A stretch of 64,000 nt of DNA, from positions 2,980,201 through 3,044,200 of the forward strand of contig NC_087379.1 in NCBI RefSeq assembly GCF_963675165.1, read 5' to 3'. The number at the start of each line of letters is the position of its first letter. Position 1 is the stretch's first letter. A program made the position numbers and the translations under genes. This stretch comes from Halichondria panicea (Eukaryota; Porifera; Demospongiae; Suberitida; Halichondriidae). The notes below the pieces were generated by a model, which was not told the DNA's origin, did not search any database, and was given only the letters and a program-made list of their open reading frames with translations. Of this stretch, positions 46,801 through 59,584 are shown one piece after another.

Positions 46801-49800
46801 GCAACAAACTAACTTTTAATTAATAGAGACCGGTAAAGGATCACTTCAGCTGCTAATAAATTATGGCTCGAATAACGGTCACATGCAGAGCTGGCCAACA
46901 CGTGCAAGTTTAAGCTTCTGCTCGCTTTTATACGAACTTTTATACGACAATGAAGCTTTAACATCAAGATTTGCCATTGTTAAAACTAAGAACTTGTTGT
47001 GTGAAGGCTATCCATGCTGTAAACGCAATGCTGTGGCATCCAGGTGAGCAGGCTCAGATTGGACTACTATATCTGCTGGCCGCAGCACGGCCTCGAGTAA
47101 TGACTTCAATGTAAAGCAACCTATCAGGAATGGCCACCTCTTTACTTTGTACAACCAGTAGCTGTTTAGCCTAAATCAGCTTTAGCAATGGAAAATAACC
47201 TCCCAAAACGGACAGCCACACACAGAATCAGCAAAAATTATTGCTGAGATAGCATTATTGTGAAAACCTAACTGTTATATATATAGCTCATCCCTACAGC
47301 CTTTTCAAAGCTTGCATGAGCTAGAGAAGCAGTTACTGCACTATTACTCTTATTTCCCAAAAACAATTAGAGAATGGAACTTCCTACAATTCTATTAATG
47401 CACATGTCTTAGTTTGGTTAAAAATCAAGTTCAAATGTACTAAAAATTCACGCTTTCAATGAATAAATTATTGAACCATTATAATTATAGCTACATATTA
47501 TTTGTTCGTATAATTATAGTAGTTACAATGTCATACTTGATTTTGCTTTGGTTTGCAGCCAGACTATGCCTCAGACAATGCCCCACGAGAAGAAAGAAGG
47601 AACTATTCATTGACCGGCAAAAGAACGACACGAGAATGTGATGTCCACATGTCCACGTCAAAGCCTCTACTCTATATCAGCTATTAGGACAGCATTATTA
47701 TCATTCATTTATAGTTTGAACTAGTTTTTGATAATAATTATTTTGCTATATTCTCAAGCCTTCATCATCATCATCATTTTCAGTCAGAACTGTTTCAAAA
47801 CTCATCAAGCATGTATCAATCTGAAACACTCTCATGCAGAGCTGAAACAACTAAAGACACACTTTCAGTAGCCATTTTTATTTGGAATAAACACCCGTTA
47901 TATCAGAGGCAATCACCCATGCAAACGTCCATCATTCACAGAGGTGTTTCATATCCATGTAGTATCTATGGTGTATATACAAGTATCAGATTAAGGTTAT
48001 GGGCAACAGTTGCACCCACGCATACAAATTTTGCTATGAAAATTTTGCTATGAACAAAGACACTCTCATGATGGTGGTCCAATATATAGTTCTGCGTCCG
48101 TTTATGCAGCACTGACAGCTAGTATGCCTTGCTCTGAATTATTGATTTTCTTATAATTAAAATGTTAGGGCAGGGCCTGAAACAAAAAATCCAAGTACAC
48201 TCATAATTAGAGAAGAGTTATTTTTGCTTTCCTTATGCTCTACTGACTAGTACTGAGTATAAATCCACGGTATGTTTTCAAGTCTGAGCTCTCTATGGAA
48301 TGAAAAAGGAGAATCTGGTTGTTTCTGGCCCTCAGTAGGTTGATACCTTGCCATGGTCCTGGAGCCCCTGGTTCTGAGCCTTCTTCTGTCCAAACCGTTG
48401 CGAAAATTTAATTTTGATACAATTATGTACATGTTAGACCAGTACCTACAGTATAGTGTCAATGTTTTCTTTTTTAGGTTATGTTGTGCTGTTGAGATAT
48501 GTATATAAAGTTTGGTACTGCAAAACTTTATTTATTCTCTGGATACAATACCAGTTAGTAAGCGCATGCGCCTATAAGGAAAAGAGCAGGCCTCTATGTG
48601 CCTATTATCCAGATGCGCTTATAGAGATTAACCACGCCCATGACGTTTCAATGAAGCAAATCTCCATTAGCTAGCTCGATCGTTTGTCTGCAAGAGGTCT
48701 ATAGTTCTATGTCATATCTGACAGCAGTAATACAAAAATGCAACGACCGGTATAGTGAAAGAGACTTAACATCTATAAAAAAGTGTGGAGACCAGTTGTT
48801 GGGCAGAGAACTGTGTAGAAAACCATGCGCCTTCTATCCAGGCTCTTGGTCTGTTAACCAGTATGCGCCTATTAGTTAATGTGCACTTATTAATCAAGTG
48901 CACCTAATATATATTAACCAAGTGCGCCTACCGGTAATAAACATGTACCTATAATTAAATATTCACAATATTTTTCCCCAAAAATTTGCACTAAAAACAT
49001 GGATACATCACTGCTAATCTATTATTATATTCACATGATGTAATAATACCAGTAAGCCAATGAATATGCTGAGTGCATTTGTAGTCACAAACAGGAAATG
49101 ATGCAATCACATACCTGCTCATCCAGAACATTCTTTTGGCACCAAGTGCATTGTACTGCCTTAAACCGACACTTTGTGGTCATATGGTTCTCCACGGCCA
49201 CCTTAGCCAGTCTGGAGGGACAGCCATACGTGGAGTTGGGGCACGGCACTACCATGTACTTGCATACTGTCTTATGTTCCTGCAATTGTGTACCAAACCA
49301 GTAAATACCTACTAGTAATATGTATCATTGTATGTGATTCCCATTTACTTACTCATAAGTACATCGTAAAAATATGGCAGTGCACAGGCTGGGTCCAGCT
49401 CTTCTGCAAACCTGATAAAAATAAATTACAGTAGCAATGGCAACACCTATACTAAACAGGTTTCTAAACCCTGTGCACACTACCTATATCCTCTCTGAAC
49501 AATAATGATTACATCCTTAAAGCTATACTATAACCGCTTCAAAAATAATTATGCTTTTTTAAAATTCCAAGATAACCTTTAAACGGTAATTAATTAAGTA
49601 TCACATGCATACGTACGTACCTGATAAAACCTGCTCTCCCCCTCCCATGGACAGGACGGGTTCAAACACTTGAGGGTGATGTTACAAAGCTCATACTCCA
49701 CTGCCTTGTCTCGGAAACAGTCAGACAACCGATTCTTCACATTGCACGTTGGGCAGAGAAATACATCTTCTTTTCTGCGAAGCGCAATACAATATTAAAA

Positions 49801-49968
49801 TAAATGGATCAGGTTTTGAGTATTAAACGACAAGAAGAAGAACATAAATCTACCGTACCTTTTCTGCAAAGACTCGAAACAGGTTCCACACAGTCGGTCT
49901 CCACACTCACACTGCACGGGGTTGTGCAGAAGGTAATTACTGCATACTATACACTTGAAGTTTGACAT
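43816..49968 (-). CDS. TRAF-family adaptor / putative E3 ligase, copy C (complete, inverted)
   Basis: Six minus-strand exons, 49968-49859, 49774-49621, 49279-49115, 45679-45602, 45539-45462 and 44568-43816, have exactly the same lengths as TRAF-A (110, 154, 165, 78, 78, 753) and keep all phases. The product is 445 residues with the same RING (CIVCSNYLL ... CECGDRLCGTC), zinc fingers, coiled coil and MATH domain (YDGTFIWKIPEV). Substitutions are scattered, for example VENHMTTKCRFKAVQC in finger 2. Intron 3 has grown to about 3.4 kb by insertion of a family-A subfamily repeat, a family-C MITE and other repeats, and has lost the equivalent spacer. It is convergent with TRAF-B and TRAF-A. It is likely functional and a probable partner or competitor of TRAF-A in trimers (inference). 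Confidence 0.9.
45076..45416. repeat. Family-A subfamily repeat, between TRAF-C exons 5 and 6
   Basis: Reverse complement of 22120-22500 (AGAAGCTGTTAGTTTTTCGT ... CTCATGCGGCTACGCCT). Confidence 0.7.
45720..45757. repeat. Perfect 16-bp-arm hairpin near TRAF-C exon 4
   Basis: GTTGAGAAGAGCTGTG - 6 nt - CACAGCTCTTCTCAAC, about 40 bp upstream of the exon 4 acceptor in the transcript. Confidence 0.9.
45837..46535. mobile_element. MITE, family C, in TRAF-C intron 3
   Basis: TACCGTACCCTCGCGAAAAT ... GAGGGTATGGTA ends; interior matches 22818-23485 in inverse order. Confidence 0.75.
47559..47687 (+). other. Possible orphan terminal exon
   Basis: A clean acceptor (TTTGGTTTGCAG) is followed by 42 open codons (PDYASDNAPREERRNYSLTG...) ending in TAG. 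It contains Tyr motifs like a receptor tail. No upstream exon was found, and it lies in TRAF-C intron 3 on the opposite strand. Confidence 0.25.
47690..49110. other. Rest of TRAF-C intron 3, nothing recognised
   Basis: AT-rich, with a degenerate run of GTGCGCCTATTA/CACCTAATA-type short repeats around 48840-48950. No gene or defined element. Confidence 0.5.
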
Positions 49969-50062
49969 CGGGATTTCTTCACTGAAGTTAATAACTAACC
50001 CCCTTTCTCTGCACATTCTCTTATATATGGGCGGTTTATTACCGGAAAAATCTGGTTTAGTC
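49969..50062 (-). promoter_or_regulatory. TRAF-C promoter with conserved 18-bp module
   Basis: CCGGAAAAATCTGGTTTA (50042-50059; TAAACCAGATTTTTCCGG on the transcribed orientation) is identical in all 18 bases to the kinase-facing module at 37656-37673. It lies about 73 bp upstream of the ATG. It is followed by a TATATAAGAG TATA-like box and a leader nearly identical to TRAF-A up to ATCCCGATG. Confidence 0.65.
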
Positions 50063-50132
50063 CTCGAGTTCTGAGACTATTTTTAGCATAGCATTACATC
50101 ATTAGTAGTGACAAGGGGATGTTTGAACTTCC

Positions 50133-50869
50133 TTTAGATCCCACTTGTGTGTGTTTAGCAGGGAATTATGAGCCATAATCTCATAGTTTCCCAGGGAATT
50201 ATAAGCTTGAGGGTATAAAGTACAAGTATAATTTTTTTGAATGCACAAAAATGATAATAAAGCTGTAGCTAGCTGCATGATAATTAGCTATGGCTGTTCA
50301 GTTTTTTCACTACCAGTTTCTATAGCGTTTGCTGGGTTGATGGTAAGGTTCACCAGTATCTTTTCTTGTCTCTATGAGGAACACTAAGAGCCAATGATTA
50401 TAACAGTTCTGGGTCCATTGTCACAAGCATGAAAGCATGTCTTCAACTTGTAGTATTATTTTGTCAACTTCGTCCTCCTGACTTCTGTTTCTATCCTGCA
50501 GCCATGTTTCAAACAGTAGACTCCTGTGAACGATAGTGCACTGTAGCATTGCTGCAAGCTGTTCCTTGCTAGCTAGCCGTACATATCAGAACAGTTTACT
50601 GAGAAGCTTGAGCTGGGGGTGGGGCTTGAGTGCAGAGAAAAGAGGAGGCTGGGCTCATTTGTTGCAGAGTGCTTCCTGCACAAGGTGGAGTCACAAGTTG
50701 TCCATTCCAATGTTGAAGCAAGGCCAATGCAAAGGTTTTTTAGCAGAGAAGCAGAAATCATCTAGCTTGTCAAAACAGGACATTTTCAAAAATAAAGCTG
50801 TTGCTAAGGCTTGCTGCTTTTATAGATACACTTCTTGCCTGAGGCAGCCAATGAAAAGTGGGATCTAAA
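50133..50869. mobile_element. Possible DNA element with 14-bp terminal repeats
   Basis: TTTAGATCCCACTT at 50133-50146 and its complement at 50856-50869. The interior has no recognised domain and no target duplication was seen. Confidence 0.35.
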
Positions 50870-50890
50870 TCAGTTAGCACATGTGCATTC

Positions 50891-50965
50891 GGTATCTATG
50901 GTTATAGTGTCCCTCATCCCTCGGGCAAAGCCCTCGTGATTGGGACACTATAACACATAGATACC
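50891..50965. repeat. Hairpin element with 23-bp arms
   Basis: GGTATCTATGGTTATAGTGT.. pairs with ..ACACTATAACACATAGATAC. The 28-nt loop (TCATCCCTCGGGCAAAGCCC) itself folds (CTCGGGCAAAGCCCTCG). Confidence 0.85.
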
Positions 50966-51559
50966 TCTGCCCATGTACTATCTATAACGTAGTACTGTGA
51001 ACTGTAGCGCGCGGAGGCTTACATGTAGTACCGTACCTAATTTGTGGTTGTACTAGACGCTTACATGTAGGGGAAAATATCTTTTGTTGAAATAATTATA
51101 TCATCAGTGTTACAAAAATAATTAAAGTACTGTCTATCAATAGATAAATAAATGTACCTAGGACTCATGCGCTTAAAACATACAAAATCATAACAAAATG
51201 GTTTTGCAATGAATGTTCAAGACATGGCAAGGTCTAAAACAAAAATTAATAAGATAGTAACTTGATTTATATAATTATAATTACATGTGTGTAAAATAGT
51301 TACAAGTAATTAGTTTATTATAATAATTGTTTGTGTTCATTCCAGTAAACGTTTATGAGCTAAAAATATTGATCTTGAGCATAACATTGCAGTTTTACCA
51401 GCAGCTAGCAAAATTTCTCTACCTTTAGAAGTTGCTGATCTATTAGTATTCGTGATCACCGCTTGTATAATTGTTTTTATTGCATTAATTGTTTCTAGTT
51501 GGTAGTGACCTATAGTGAACCAGTATTGTAGGGCGATTACTGACTAACCACTATTTAAA

Positions 51560-54150
51560 ATATCTTCAAAGAGACTTATAGGTACTCTGATTTGCTCTGT
51601 TTTCTTTCTCTAGCCTGTTTTATATCATCTGGTGTATTGTTTGGAACTGTTAGCTCTAACTGACTTGAATAGTTTTATTTGCATCTGATACTATAACTAT
51701 AAGTCTGGTCTTAAAGGAGTGACGATTATTGAGGATGGTATTAATTGTAGCTTGAGGTGAATCATAAAATCTAAGACCAGGTATATCAGCATACATAATT
51801 GCTGATGGTACCAAAAGACTTTTTAGTTGACTATACAAGCTCTTCAAAACTGAACCATGTCTCCACGTGTATATCTATACCTTGGTTGAGTGCTTGTGCA
51901 ACTACTTAGTATGTGAGCTGTTGTAGGTCTTGGATTTTGACATAGTTGACACCTACTATCACACTGAATTTTCATCCTTCTTAAGTTCATAGCTGTAGGA
52001 AGAGTGTCAGAACCCGCCTTCAAGAGGAAAGATAGTTGACCTTGAGGTAGGCCCATTCTCATTAATTTTGACCAAACATTTTCAATCATGATGTAATGTT
52101 CAAAAACTTGTTTTGGACTGTTAGTGTTTGGAGGCTTGTTTTGGACTGTTAGTGTTTGGAGGTGATGATTCCAATGTGTTTAGCTTTCAAATCTGTAATG
52201 CTCTTCTTGCAGTGACGTTTTAGAGATGGAATAGTTGACACTATGTGTCTCTCATCCTTAATAATGTCAAAACTAAGCTTAGGAATTCCAATATTATTTC
52301 TAATTGCTGGAGAATCTAACAGGGGAGCCAGTTCCTTAATCGTACGATCACATGAACCTTCAATGGCAACTAGGTAATTTAAGGATGCTTTTGTATACAT
52401 AAAGCTCATCTGCATGGTGGCAGTTTAACACATGCGGGTGATAGAGTATTGCTCTTGTTGCATTTCTAGGTATAGTTTTAGCTTCTTTTTTTTTATTGCT
52501 TGGTCTTCTAAGATAATGCATATATTGCAAGATGGAAATTGATTGAGGGAGCAATATAATGTTGGTAAATCCAAAGTTTATATTCTCCTCTGATTGGACG
52601 TTTATTCAAATTACTTAAAGCTATTTTTACTTTTAAGAGGATATTGGATGAAGGAAGATTAGAGGTCGATCAGTGCTAATTATTCTATACCTAGAAACTT
52701 AGCTGGATTTTTGATGCATTTGTTGTGAGTCCTTGATTTAATTAACTTAATATGTAATTTTTGTCAAACTTCTTTCCTGTAAATGATAATGATATGCACT
52801 GTCCAGCCATAGATGGAGGTCCAAGTCAGAGCAACAATCATCAATTATTCTAGAAAGTGCTATTCTATTATCTTGGACGGTTGATGTAATGATATCAAAT
52901 CATCAGCAAAACCTTTCACCTTATGTTCTGAAGAGGTATTGTAATACTTGTTAGAATGAGTGCTATTTTGTTGTTTTATTTGTGAAGGTTTAGTAGATTT
53001 TGTAAAAAATGTTTTTGATGACTTTTTGGCGTACACCCAATTGATAGATCTTAGATCAATTGATTCTGATTGCGCATCCGAGTAGAATTGTATGAAGACA
53101 CCGTACACTTGTACCAACGAGGTTTCTCCTCAGAATCATCCTCATTCCATTCCACATAATTGATGTACCTGGACTAGGGAGATGTTCTGTATCAGCAATT
53201 GGGATCATAAAAAAGAAACCAGGGCACTAAAGATTATTAGCTAGTTGAATGATTGGATTGAATGACAACAGAAAAATGATTGGGGACATGGTGTCTCCTT
53301 GAAATACCCCTCGAGAGAAAGGAAATAATTGTGTTGAACCACGCTTTTGTACTAACGAATGCATTTAGTTGACTATACGCATTCCTTATGTAACATCTAA
53401 CTGCTGATGGAATTTTGATGTTGTAAAATGTCTGCAATTAGATTGTGAGCAACTGAATCAAAGGCATTTAAAAATGAGGTGCTAAGTGGCAAACCATTTG
53501 ATTTAGCATGTTCTACAATCGATGTTAATGTAAACATATGCTCCATGGTGCCATTTATTCCTCTTAAAAATCCTTTTGTATCGAGGAGTCAACGATTGCA
53601 TTAGCTAAGCAGAATTTTTCCATACGATAAGCTAAGATCTTATGAAAGGCTTACCCACTACACTTGTTAAAGCAATTGGTCTTATCACTTTTCTTGTGAA
53701 TAAGAATTATTTTACCAAAACACCAGATTAGTGGAGCTTCATTAGTATCTAGTAATATTTTTGAGAATAAAATATAAAAAGTAATGACAATTAAAATGGT
53801 AGTTGTTTTAGCATTGCATAAGAAATACCATCCTCGCCAGGTGATAAAGTGGAAGAAAATTTCTTCAAAATTGACTTGATTGCAAACGGTGTAACAGGTC
53901 ACTCATCAAAATCCTCAACAACAGTAGGTGCAAGCATGCAATCATAAACACAAGAGGGAAGAGATTGGTAAGTACAATGACTGCTTGAAAATGAATTTGA
54001 AAAAGGATTAAATGCTTTTGATTCTTAAAAAGATAGAGTTATAATTATTTGCAGAATCATCTGAGCAAGCAGATTTTGCAAACTTCCATGGATTTTTAAC
54101 AAATGCCTTCTCCTGCCTTTTTGTTTATTCAATCAAAATGTAAGTGTTAC
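51560..54150 (-). mobile_element. Decayed non-LTR retrotransposon
   Basis: Minus-strand fragments in changing frames follow RT order: GEDGISYAMLK-like and WCFGKIILIHKKSDK (about 53900-53660), FSRGVFQGDTMSPIIFLLSF (about 53320-53250), KVKGFADDL (about 52910), then a CCHC-like CQLCQNPRPTTAHILSSC (about 51950) and a degenerate TRLIVIVSD endonuclease-like stretch (about 51700). Many stops and frameshifts; much older than the LINE at 28696. Confidence 0.7.
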
Positions 54151-54359
54151 ATGCATGGTTAACGTTTTTGTCCCCACAATTATAATCATGGGTATCCGGA
54201 TAGTGGCACACGAATAGAACTAGAAACTCAGTTTAGAGCTTATGTTGGAGTGGTGATTAGCATACTGTACAAGCCTCGAGGCCATGCTGTTCCTGGAGGC
54301 AGCACCTTGGCACTTTTATATAAGGATATAGCTGTAACATAATTATGTGTGATGAGCTC

Positions 54360-55862
54360 ACCTGTGGTTTGCTGGTCAGGTAGTCTCTGGTTTTCGTGAG
54401 TTACTCATTCAAACTCTGAATAGTGGTGAATCGTAGGTCCTTGGAGGCATTGATCGAATCTTTGTGACATTTTTGTCAGCTAAACAAGCTTGCTCCTGTT
54501 CCACTTGTGCAACAAGATTGGCAACATTTGTTTCCAATTGAGCTATTCGCATAGCTTTAGATGTAAGATTGTTTTTGAGTGTGGGCAAATTGTTGCTTCA
54601 TCTCTTCAGTGAGTTGTTTACATCGAATTTCTAACTTATCGATGGTAGTATCCTTAGAATTCACCAGTGCACCACTTGCATGTGATAGCCAATTAATAAT
54701 TCCTTGTGCTACAATTCCACTCAGAAATCCTCTATCTCCACACTATGTTCAGTTACTAGTTGATTAATTTTAACAAAGTGTACCAATTGCAAACGCTCGA
54801 CAGTATTTTCACTTTCTTACTCTTATCGTCTTTTCTCCTCCGCCAGTGCCTTGATGTCTCCTGCTTTCTCCTCGATTGCCGAGTCCTTCCTTACAACCTC
54901 TTCCTCAAGTTCTCTCTTCTCCGTCAGTAGGGAACTTAGCATTTCCACCCTGTTCTCAAAGGAGGGAGGGTGTTCAAGTACCACACCACCCATCTGACTG
55001 ACTATCTCCGCTGCTGTAGGTCTTTGCTTGGGGTTGTTGCTGAGACAGCGCATGATGAGATCCATCAGAGGGTTTTCTGGGGTGATCCTTCGAAGAAACT
55101 CTTCACGTCGTTCAGCTTCTGTCACTAGTATCAGACCATTGGGGTTAGCAGGATCGATTCATGTCTGGCCAACTTTCGGTAGTGGCCACTCTGCTGTGAA
55201 GGTGTGAATCATCATGACCCCAAAGGAGAATACATCCACACTGGTGCAGTAGTGGGGGTCGGCAACCATCACTTCGGGGGGCATGTATGCTGGGGTGCCA
55301 GGGGTCTCCGTCATTTGACTCACTTGAAGGGGGTGAGGTTCAAGATTCGACCAACCCCCAGATCAGATATCTGGCCATCAGGTTAGTGGACAAGAGAACA
55401 TTGTTGGCCGAGAGGTCTCTGTGCACAATAACTGGCATTTGGCCATGGAAGTATGCCAGGCCCAGTGAAACATCATGGAGGACGGAGAACATTGAGGAGA
55501 ATACTGTTGCGCTCGAGACAACTGGTTAAATTCGTGGGGAGGAACTCCATGGCTAAGATTGGGAATTGAGAGGCTTCCTCAAAACAAACTCCCAGAAACT
55601 GGACAATGTTGGGGTGCCTAGTTTGACTGAGCAGGTGACACTCCTCCAGATACCTTCATGCTGCATGCCCGATTCCAGTCTCGTAGAGAACTCGGTAAAG
55701 CTTCTTGCCAGCACATTTCAGTCCTCGATACTCTAGCTCCATGACAACAGCGTAGGAACCATGTCCCAACTCATTCTCAGTGATGTGAACTTGTCTCAGG
55801 GTGAATTGATTGAAAGCTTGTGGATTTACAGCCATTCTTATCGTTTGCTCATACAGTTGAAT
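54360..55862 (-). pseudogene. Kinase pseudogene (tyrosine-kinase-like) with coiled-coil tail
   Basis: Minus-strand translation begins after an acceptor at 55863 (ACACAG): NELGHGSYAVVMELEYRGL (Gly loop), then LKCAGKKLY (Lys) and a TGA stop in GHAA*RYLEEC. It continues HPNIVQFLGVCFEE, then in a shifted frame VIVHRDLSANNVLL (catalytic loop), then ISDLGVGRI in another frame. The C-lobe end is open (MDLIMRCLSNNPKQRPTAAE, 55125-54823) and leads into a coiled coil (ELEEEVVRKDSAIEEKAGD). Coiled-coil remnants (MRIAQLETNVANLVAQ) extend to about 54360. HRDLSANN and DLG place it near TKL/tyrosine-type kinases and apart from the gene at 31899. At least one stop and two frameshifts make it non-functional. 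Confidence 0.75.
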
Positions 55863-57060
55863 CTGTGTAGGGAAGCAAGTAAATTAACCAGCATGTAGTA
55901 TGTATTAGCTATTGCCCAGCACGAGTGCAAATATGCCATATATTTCACTGGAGCAACATAATGCCCTCGGGGCCTGCGGCCATGTCATCCAGTGCAATCT
56001 ATGGCATGTTACACAAGGGCACCTGCAATAACTAACTTGTGCCCAATGACGTCAAACTCTTCTGATTGGTTAACTTAGAATTTGTATTGATTAGTAAATT
56101 CTAGGTTTTCTTCCCACAACTAGTAGTAGCCTATAAAAGGGACCAAAGGGTTGAGGCCTGGAGGGGTGGAGGATAAGTCTAAAATCAGATTTTCATCCAC
56201 TGCATTTACACACAGTGCAACATGCCAGTGCAATATATGGTTGCTATGGTTGCAATGCAACATGCCATATACGGTACAGAGCACTGGATTGCTTTGATCT
56301 GCCCACTCAGTCTAAAGTACATATTATAGCTAGCAACTTTAACAAGCAGTTGCAGATCCAACATCCTGATAATTTAGCATATTTGGCGATTCAGTTAGCG
56401 AATTAAAAACCGCCAAATTATAAGTTTTCCAGTGGACACATTGTCATTGCTGTATAGTAGCCATGCCAGGTTAAAAAACACCAAGTCTGTTAAATGGCTC
56501 ATTCACCACCAGCCAAATTTTCGAGTTACATATAATTCATATACGGTAGTTTATATAGTCTTAATTTTATGTCTACTTAGTTACTGTGTTGATATAAAAG
56601 CATGCGATATTATGTAGGATATATATGTGGAAGCCTATACATGTAGCTATAGAAGTCTTATAGCTATCATATATATATAGCTGTACACATTTTCTATTGG
56701 ACATTGCATGCTTTTATAGAATCTAACATCAAAATTATTGCCGCTTGTAATTCTAGATGAGAACTTTATGATGCTGAGATTGAAGATTGCAACAGCCTTC
56801 ACTGCGAGTAAAAGTAGCCATAACTCGCAAATCCACGAGTAAAAATCCAAGAGAACGTATTATATATAGCCTATATACCTATCTTAGCTAGGTTTCCTAT
56901 CGGAACATTGCAGTATAGTATGCTTTTATAGCGGCCTGGGTCAATGACTCGTGTAACATGGATGACCGGTTACTGAGCTGTGTAAACATTAATTTTGAGA
57001 AATTATTCTGAATCATGCAGGCTTCTGGCTATTATGGTATTCATGCAGGCTTCTGGCTAT
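55863..57060. other. Intergenic, repeat-derived
   Basis: Contains inverted blocks around ATGCCATATAT..CACTGGAG (55935) and CAATCTATGGCATGTTAC (55994-56015), and a family-A-like fragment (56770-56860). No gene seen. Confidence 0.5.
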
Positions 57061-57076
57061 TATGGTATAAGTCTTA

Positions 57077-57402
57077 TAGACTGGCGGTGACAGCCGCCCG
57101 AGCGTGTAGCGCGAGCGACTGGCAAACTGCCTATCAGTCACTCGTCTCAGCGGAAGTGTAATAGATCGTATGACACTACTAAACATGAATATCGTTATAG
57201 ATAATGTGGTTAAATTTTGCTATGAGATTCAGCTACTATGGAATGCACTGAATCCCCTGAAGTGTAAGTGCGGTTACAATTACAGGGCTAATATGACGTT
57301 GAGCAATCTGATAGGCTGCAATGCTCGTTGCAGCTGAGACGAGTGACTGATAGACAGTTTGCCAGTCCCTCGCGGTACACGAGGGCTGTCGCCGCCAGTC
57401 TA
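57077..57402. mobile_element. MITE, family D, inserted in the centre of a palindrome
   Basis: 326 bp, TAGACTGGCGGTGACAG ... CTGTCGCCGCCAGTCTA, with perfect 9-bp duplication TAAGTCTTA (57068-57076 and 57403-57411). The host sequence on the two sides is mutually complementary (GCAGGCTTCTGGCTATTATG ... CATAATAGCCAGAAGCCTGC), so the element split a palindrome at its axis. Confidence 0.9.
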
Positions 57403-57783
57403 TAAGTCTTATACCATAATAGCCAGAAGCCTGCAAAAAATATAGATCTATATACAGCTCTTATAATATAAGAGCTGTAATATAGATCTAATAATAGATC
57501 TAATTATAGTATAGCTCATTACAGGACGACATCAATGGCACATGCATGCAGTATATACAATATCTATCTTTTATCTCACCTAGAACGTCTGCCCATCGAT
57601 CTACATGGTTTGCCAAAATCAGCCAAACAATTGCAAAATAATTATAATTGTTTGAGCAAAAATTTCGCAAACTATGGCTATAGTGCGGCTACACCTCTCG
57701 GCATAATAAAGCTCCAAAATGGTATATATATGGGGTAACCCAAGAATGTTGACATTAAAATTAGTGTCCATCATATACATAAG

Positions 57784-58819
57784 CTATCTATCAGGCATAG
57801 TACATTGAGTTTCACAGTCATGCATGGTTGCATCCGTGTGATGGTCTTCAATCGATGACAAACTGACAGCAACCTCTGCAAGTGGACAAAATGAGCTTAA
57901 ATTGTCTCGGTCATTTGATGAAAACTCAAGATCTATCACATTAATATGATTATTCTCTTGCACATTCAATTTGTTCACTACAGAAGAATCTTCGATATTT
58001 AGCTCATCTTGTGTTATACCCTCTTGATCTGCCAGTTGAGATACAGAGAAATACGAGTGCATATCTGAGCCACTAAACCCACTCGCATCGTTCGGGTACA
58101 GCTGTACATAATCTCTACCGTCCAAACAAGCAAAGTGCAGTGAACCATATCTCGGAAACGTGTTCTTAAATTCCTGCCCAGGTAACTCGAGCTCCAGAGA
58201 ATTTGTCATATCATAGAGGTATTGTCTTTGCAATGATGTCATGGATACGGCTTTTGGGGTTTCAGGTGGAGATTGGCCAAATTTGTCCAGTATTGTGAAT
58301 GTGGAGTAGGCTGACGGAGAGCGCGATAGTTGGGGGTGGTCCAGTACCATCACAGGGGAGAAATCAAGGTCAATCTTGTGGTCATCCTGTAGAAGGAGAT
58401 TGCACAGTTGCAGTTGTAAGTTTTTAAGGTGAGGGATTTTTGAGGTTAGCCCTCTGTCTTAAAAATGTAACTTAAGCCTCTGATAGTAAGACCAGTACTT
58501 CAACAATGGCACCAATGGTGGCAATCACTGGGGTCGAATAATCCTCATGTTAACTAGATACGGTATCTGCTACCCAATATCATATACCAACAGCACATTC
58601 CCCGACTATTCCAGGAATTCTGTGAGTTAGAGAGACTTAAATTACCCGGTACGTATGATCTAATCCTCACGAATATTTTCACTTACATTTAAGCCAGGAA
58701 TGACTTTGAGTGGATAGTGATACTCTCTGTAGAGCCTGGGTAAAATAGCAGTCAATAATTTTTTGTTGCAAATCACCGTTTCTACACAACTGAAATCGTA
58801 ATTGGAAGCAGGGGTGAGG

Positions 58820-58853
<34 letters not shown>

Positions 58854-59552
58854 ATGTGCAAATACCGCAGTGTATCTAACACTAATGCGAAGGTGGGAAA
58901 CAAGTGCATTGTAACAAAACAGTAAACAATAATATTTACTGTACTAATTGAGTTGTAGAAGAATTCCTGGAAGCTTGGATAATTATAATAATTAACTGTA
59001 ACTGTTACAGTGACATACCTCAAGTAGTATTTCCTGATCACTATGAGTATCAAGACACCTCCAATGATCACGAAGGCTAGAGCCACGCACACCACTGCCA
59101 CCCACACCTTCATCAGTATATCTGCGTAAGAAAAAATCACATAGTGAGGTTCCTGCAAAACATGTGCATCACTATAATAATACCGTAGAAACTGGACTAT
59201 TAATTAGCACATGCGCTCAATAGCAGAGCTCTATACATTTATAATTATTCGAGAATGCGCCTATTAATGCAGCCATTTTTGAGCCCCACCCAGTAACCGG
59301 ATGTCTCTGTGACGAGGGATGACTCGTAAGCTAGCTATAGAAAGTGAACAAGCTCGGCAAACAAAGCAACTCGGACTGGATCTGTATCATACTAATTATG
59401 TACGTGTTACAGTTCATTTTTCGTTCATTTGATCAGGATCCAAGTTCACTTCATTTAAGTCTCCATTCACACACACACACACGCACACACACACACACAC
59501 AGGGGCACACACACACGCACACACAGGGGCACACACACACGCACACACAGGG

Positions 59553-59584
<32 letters not shown>

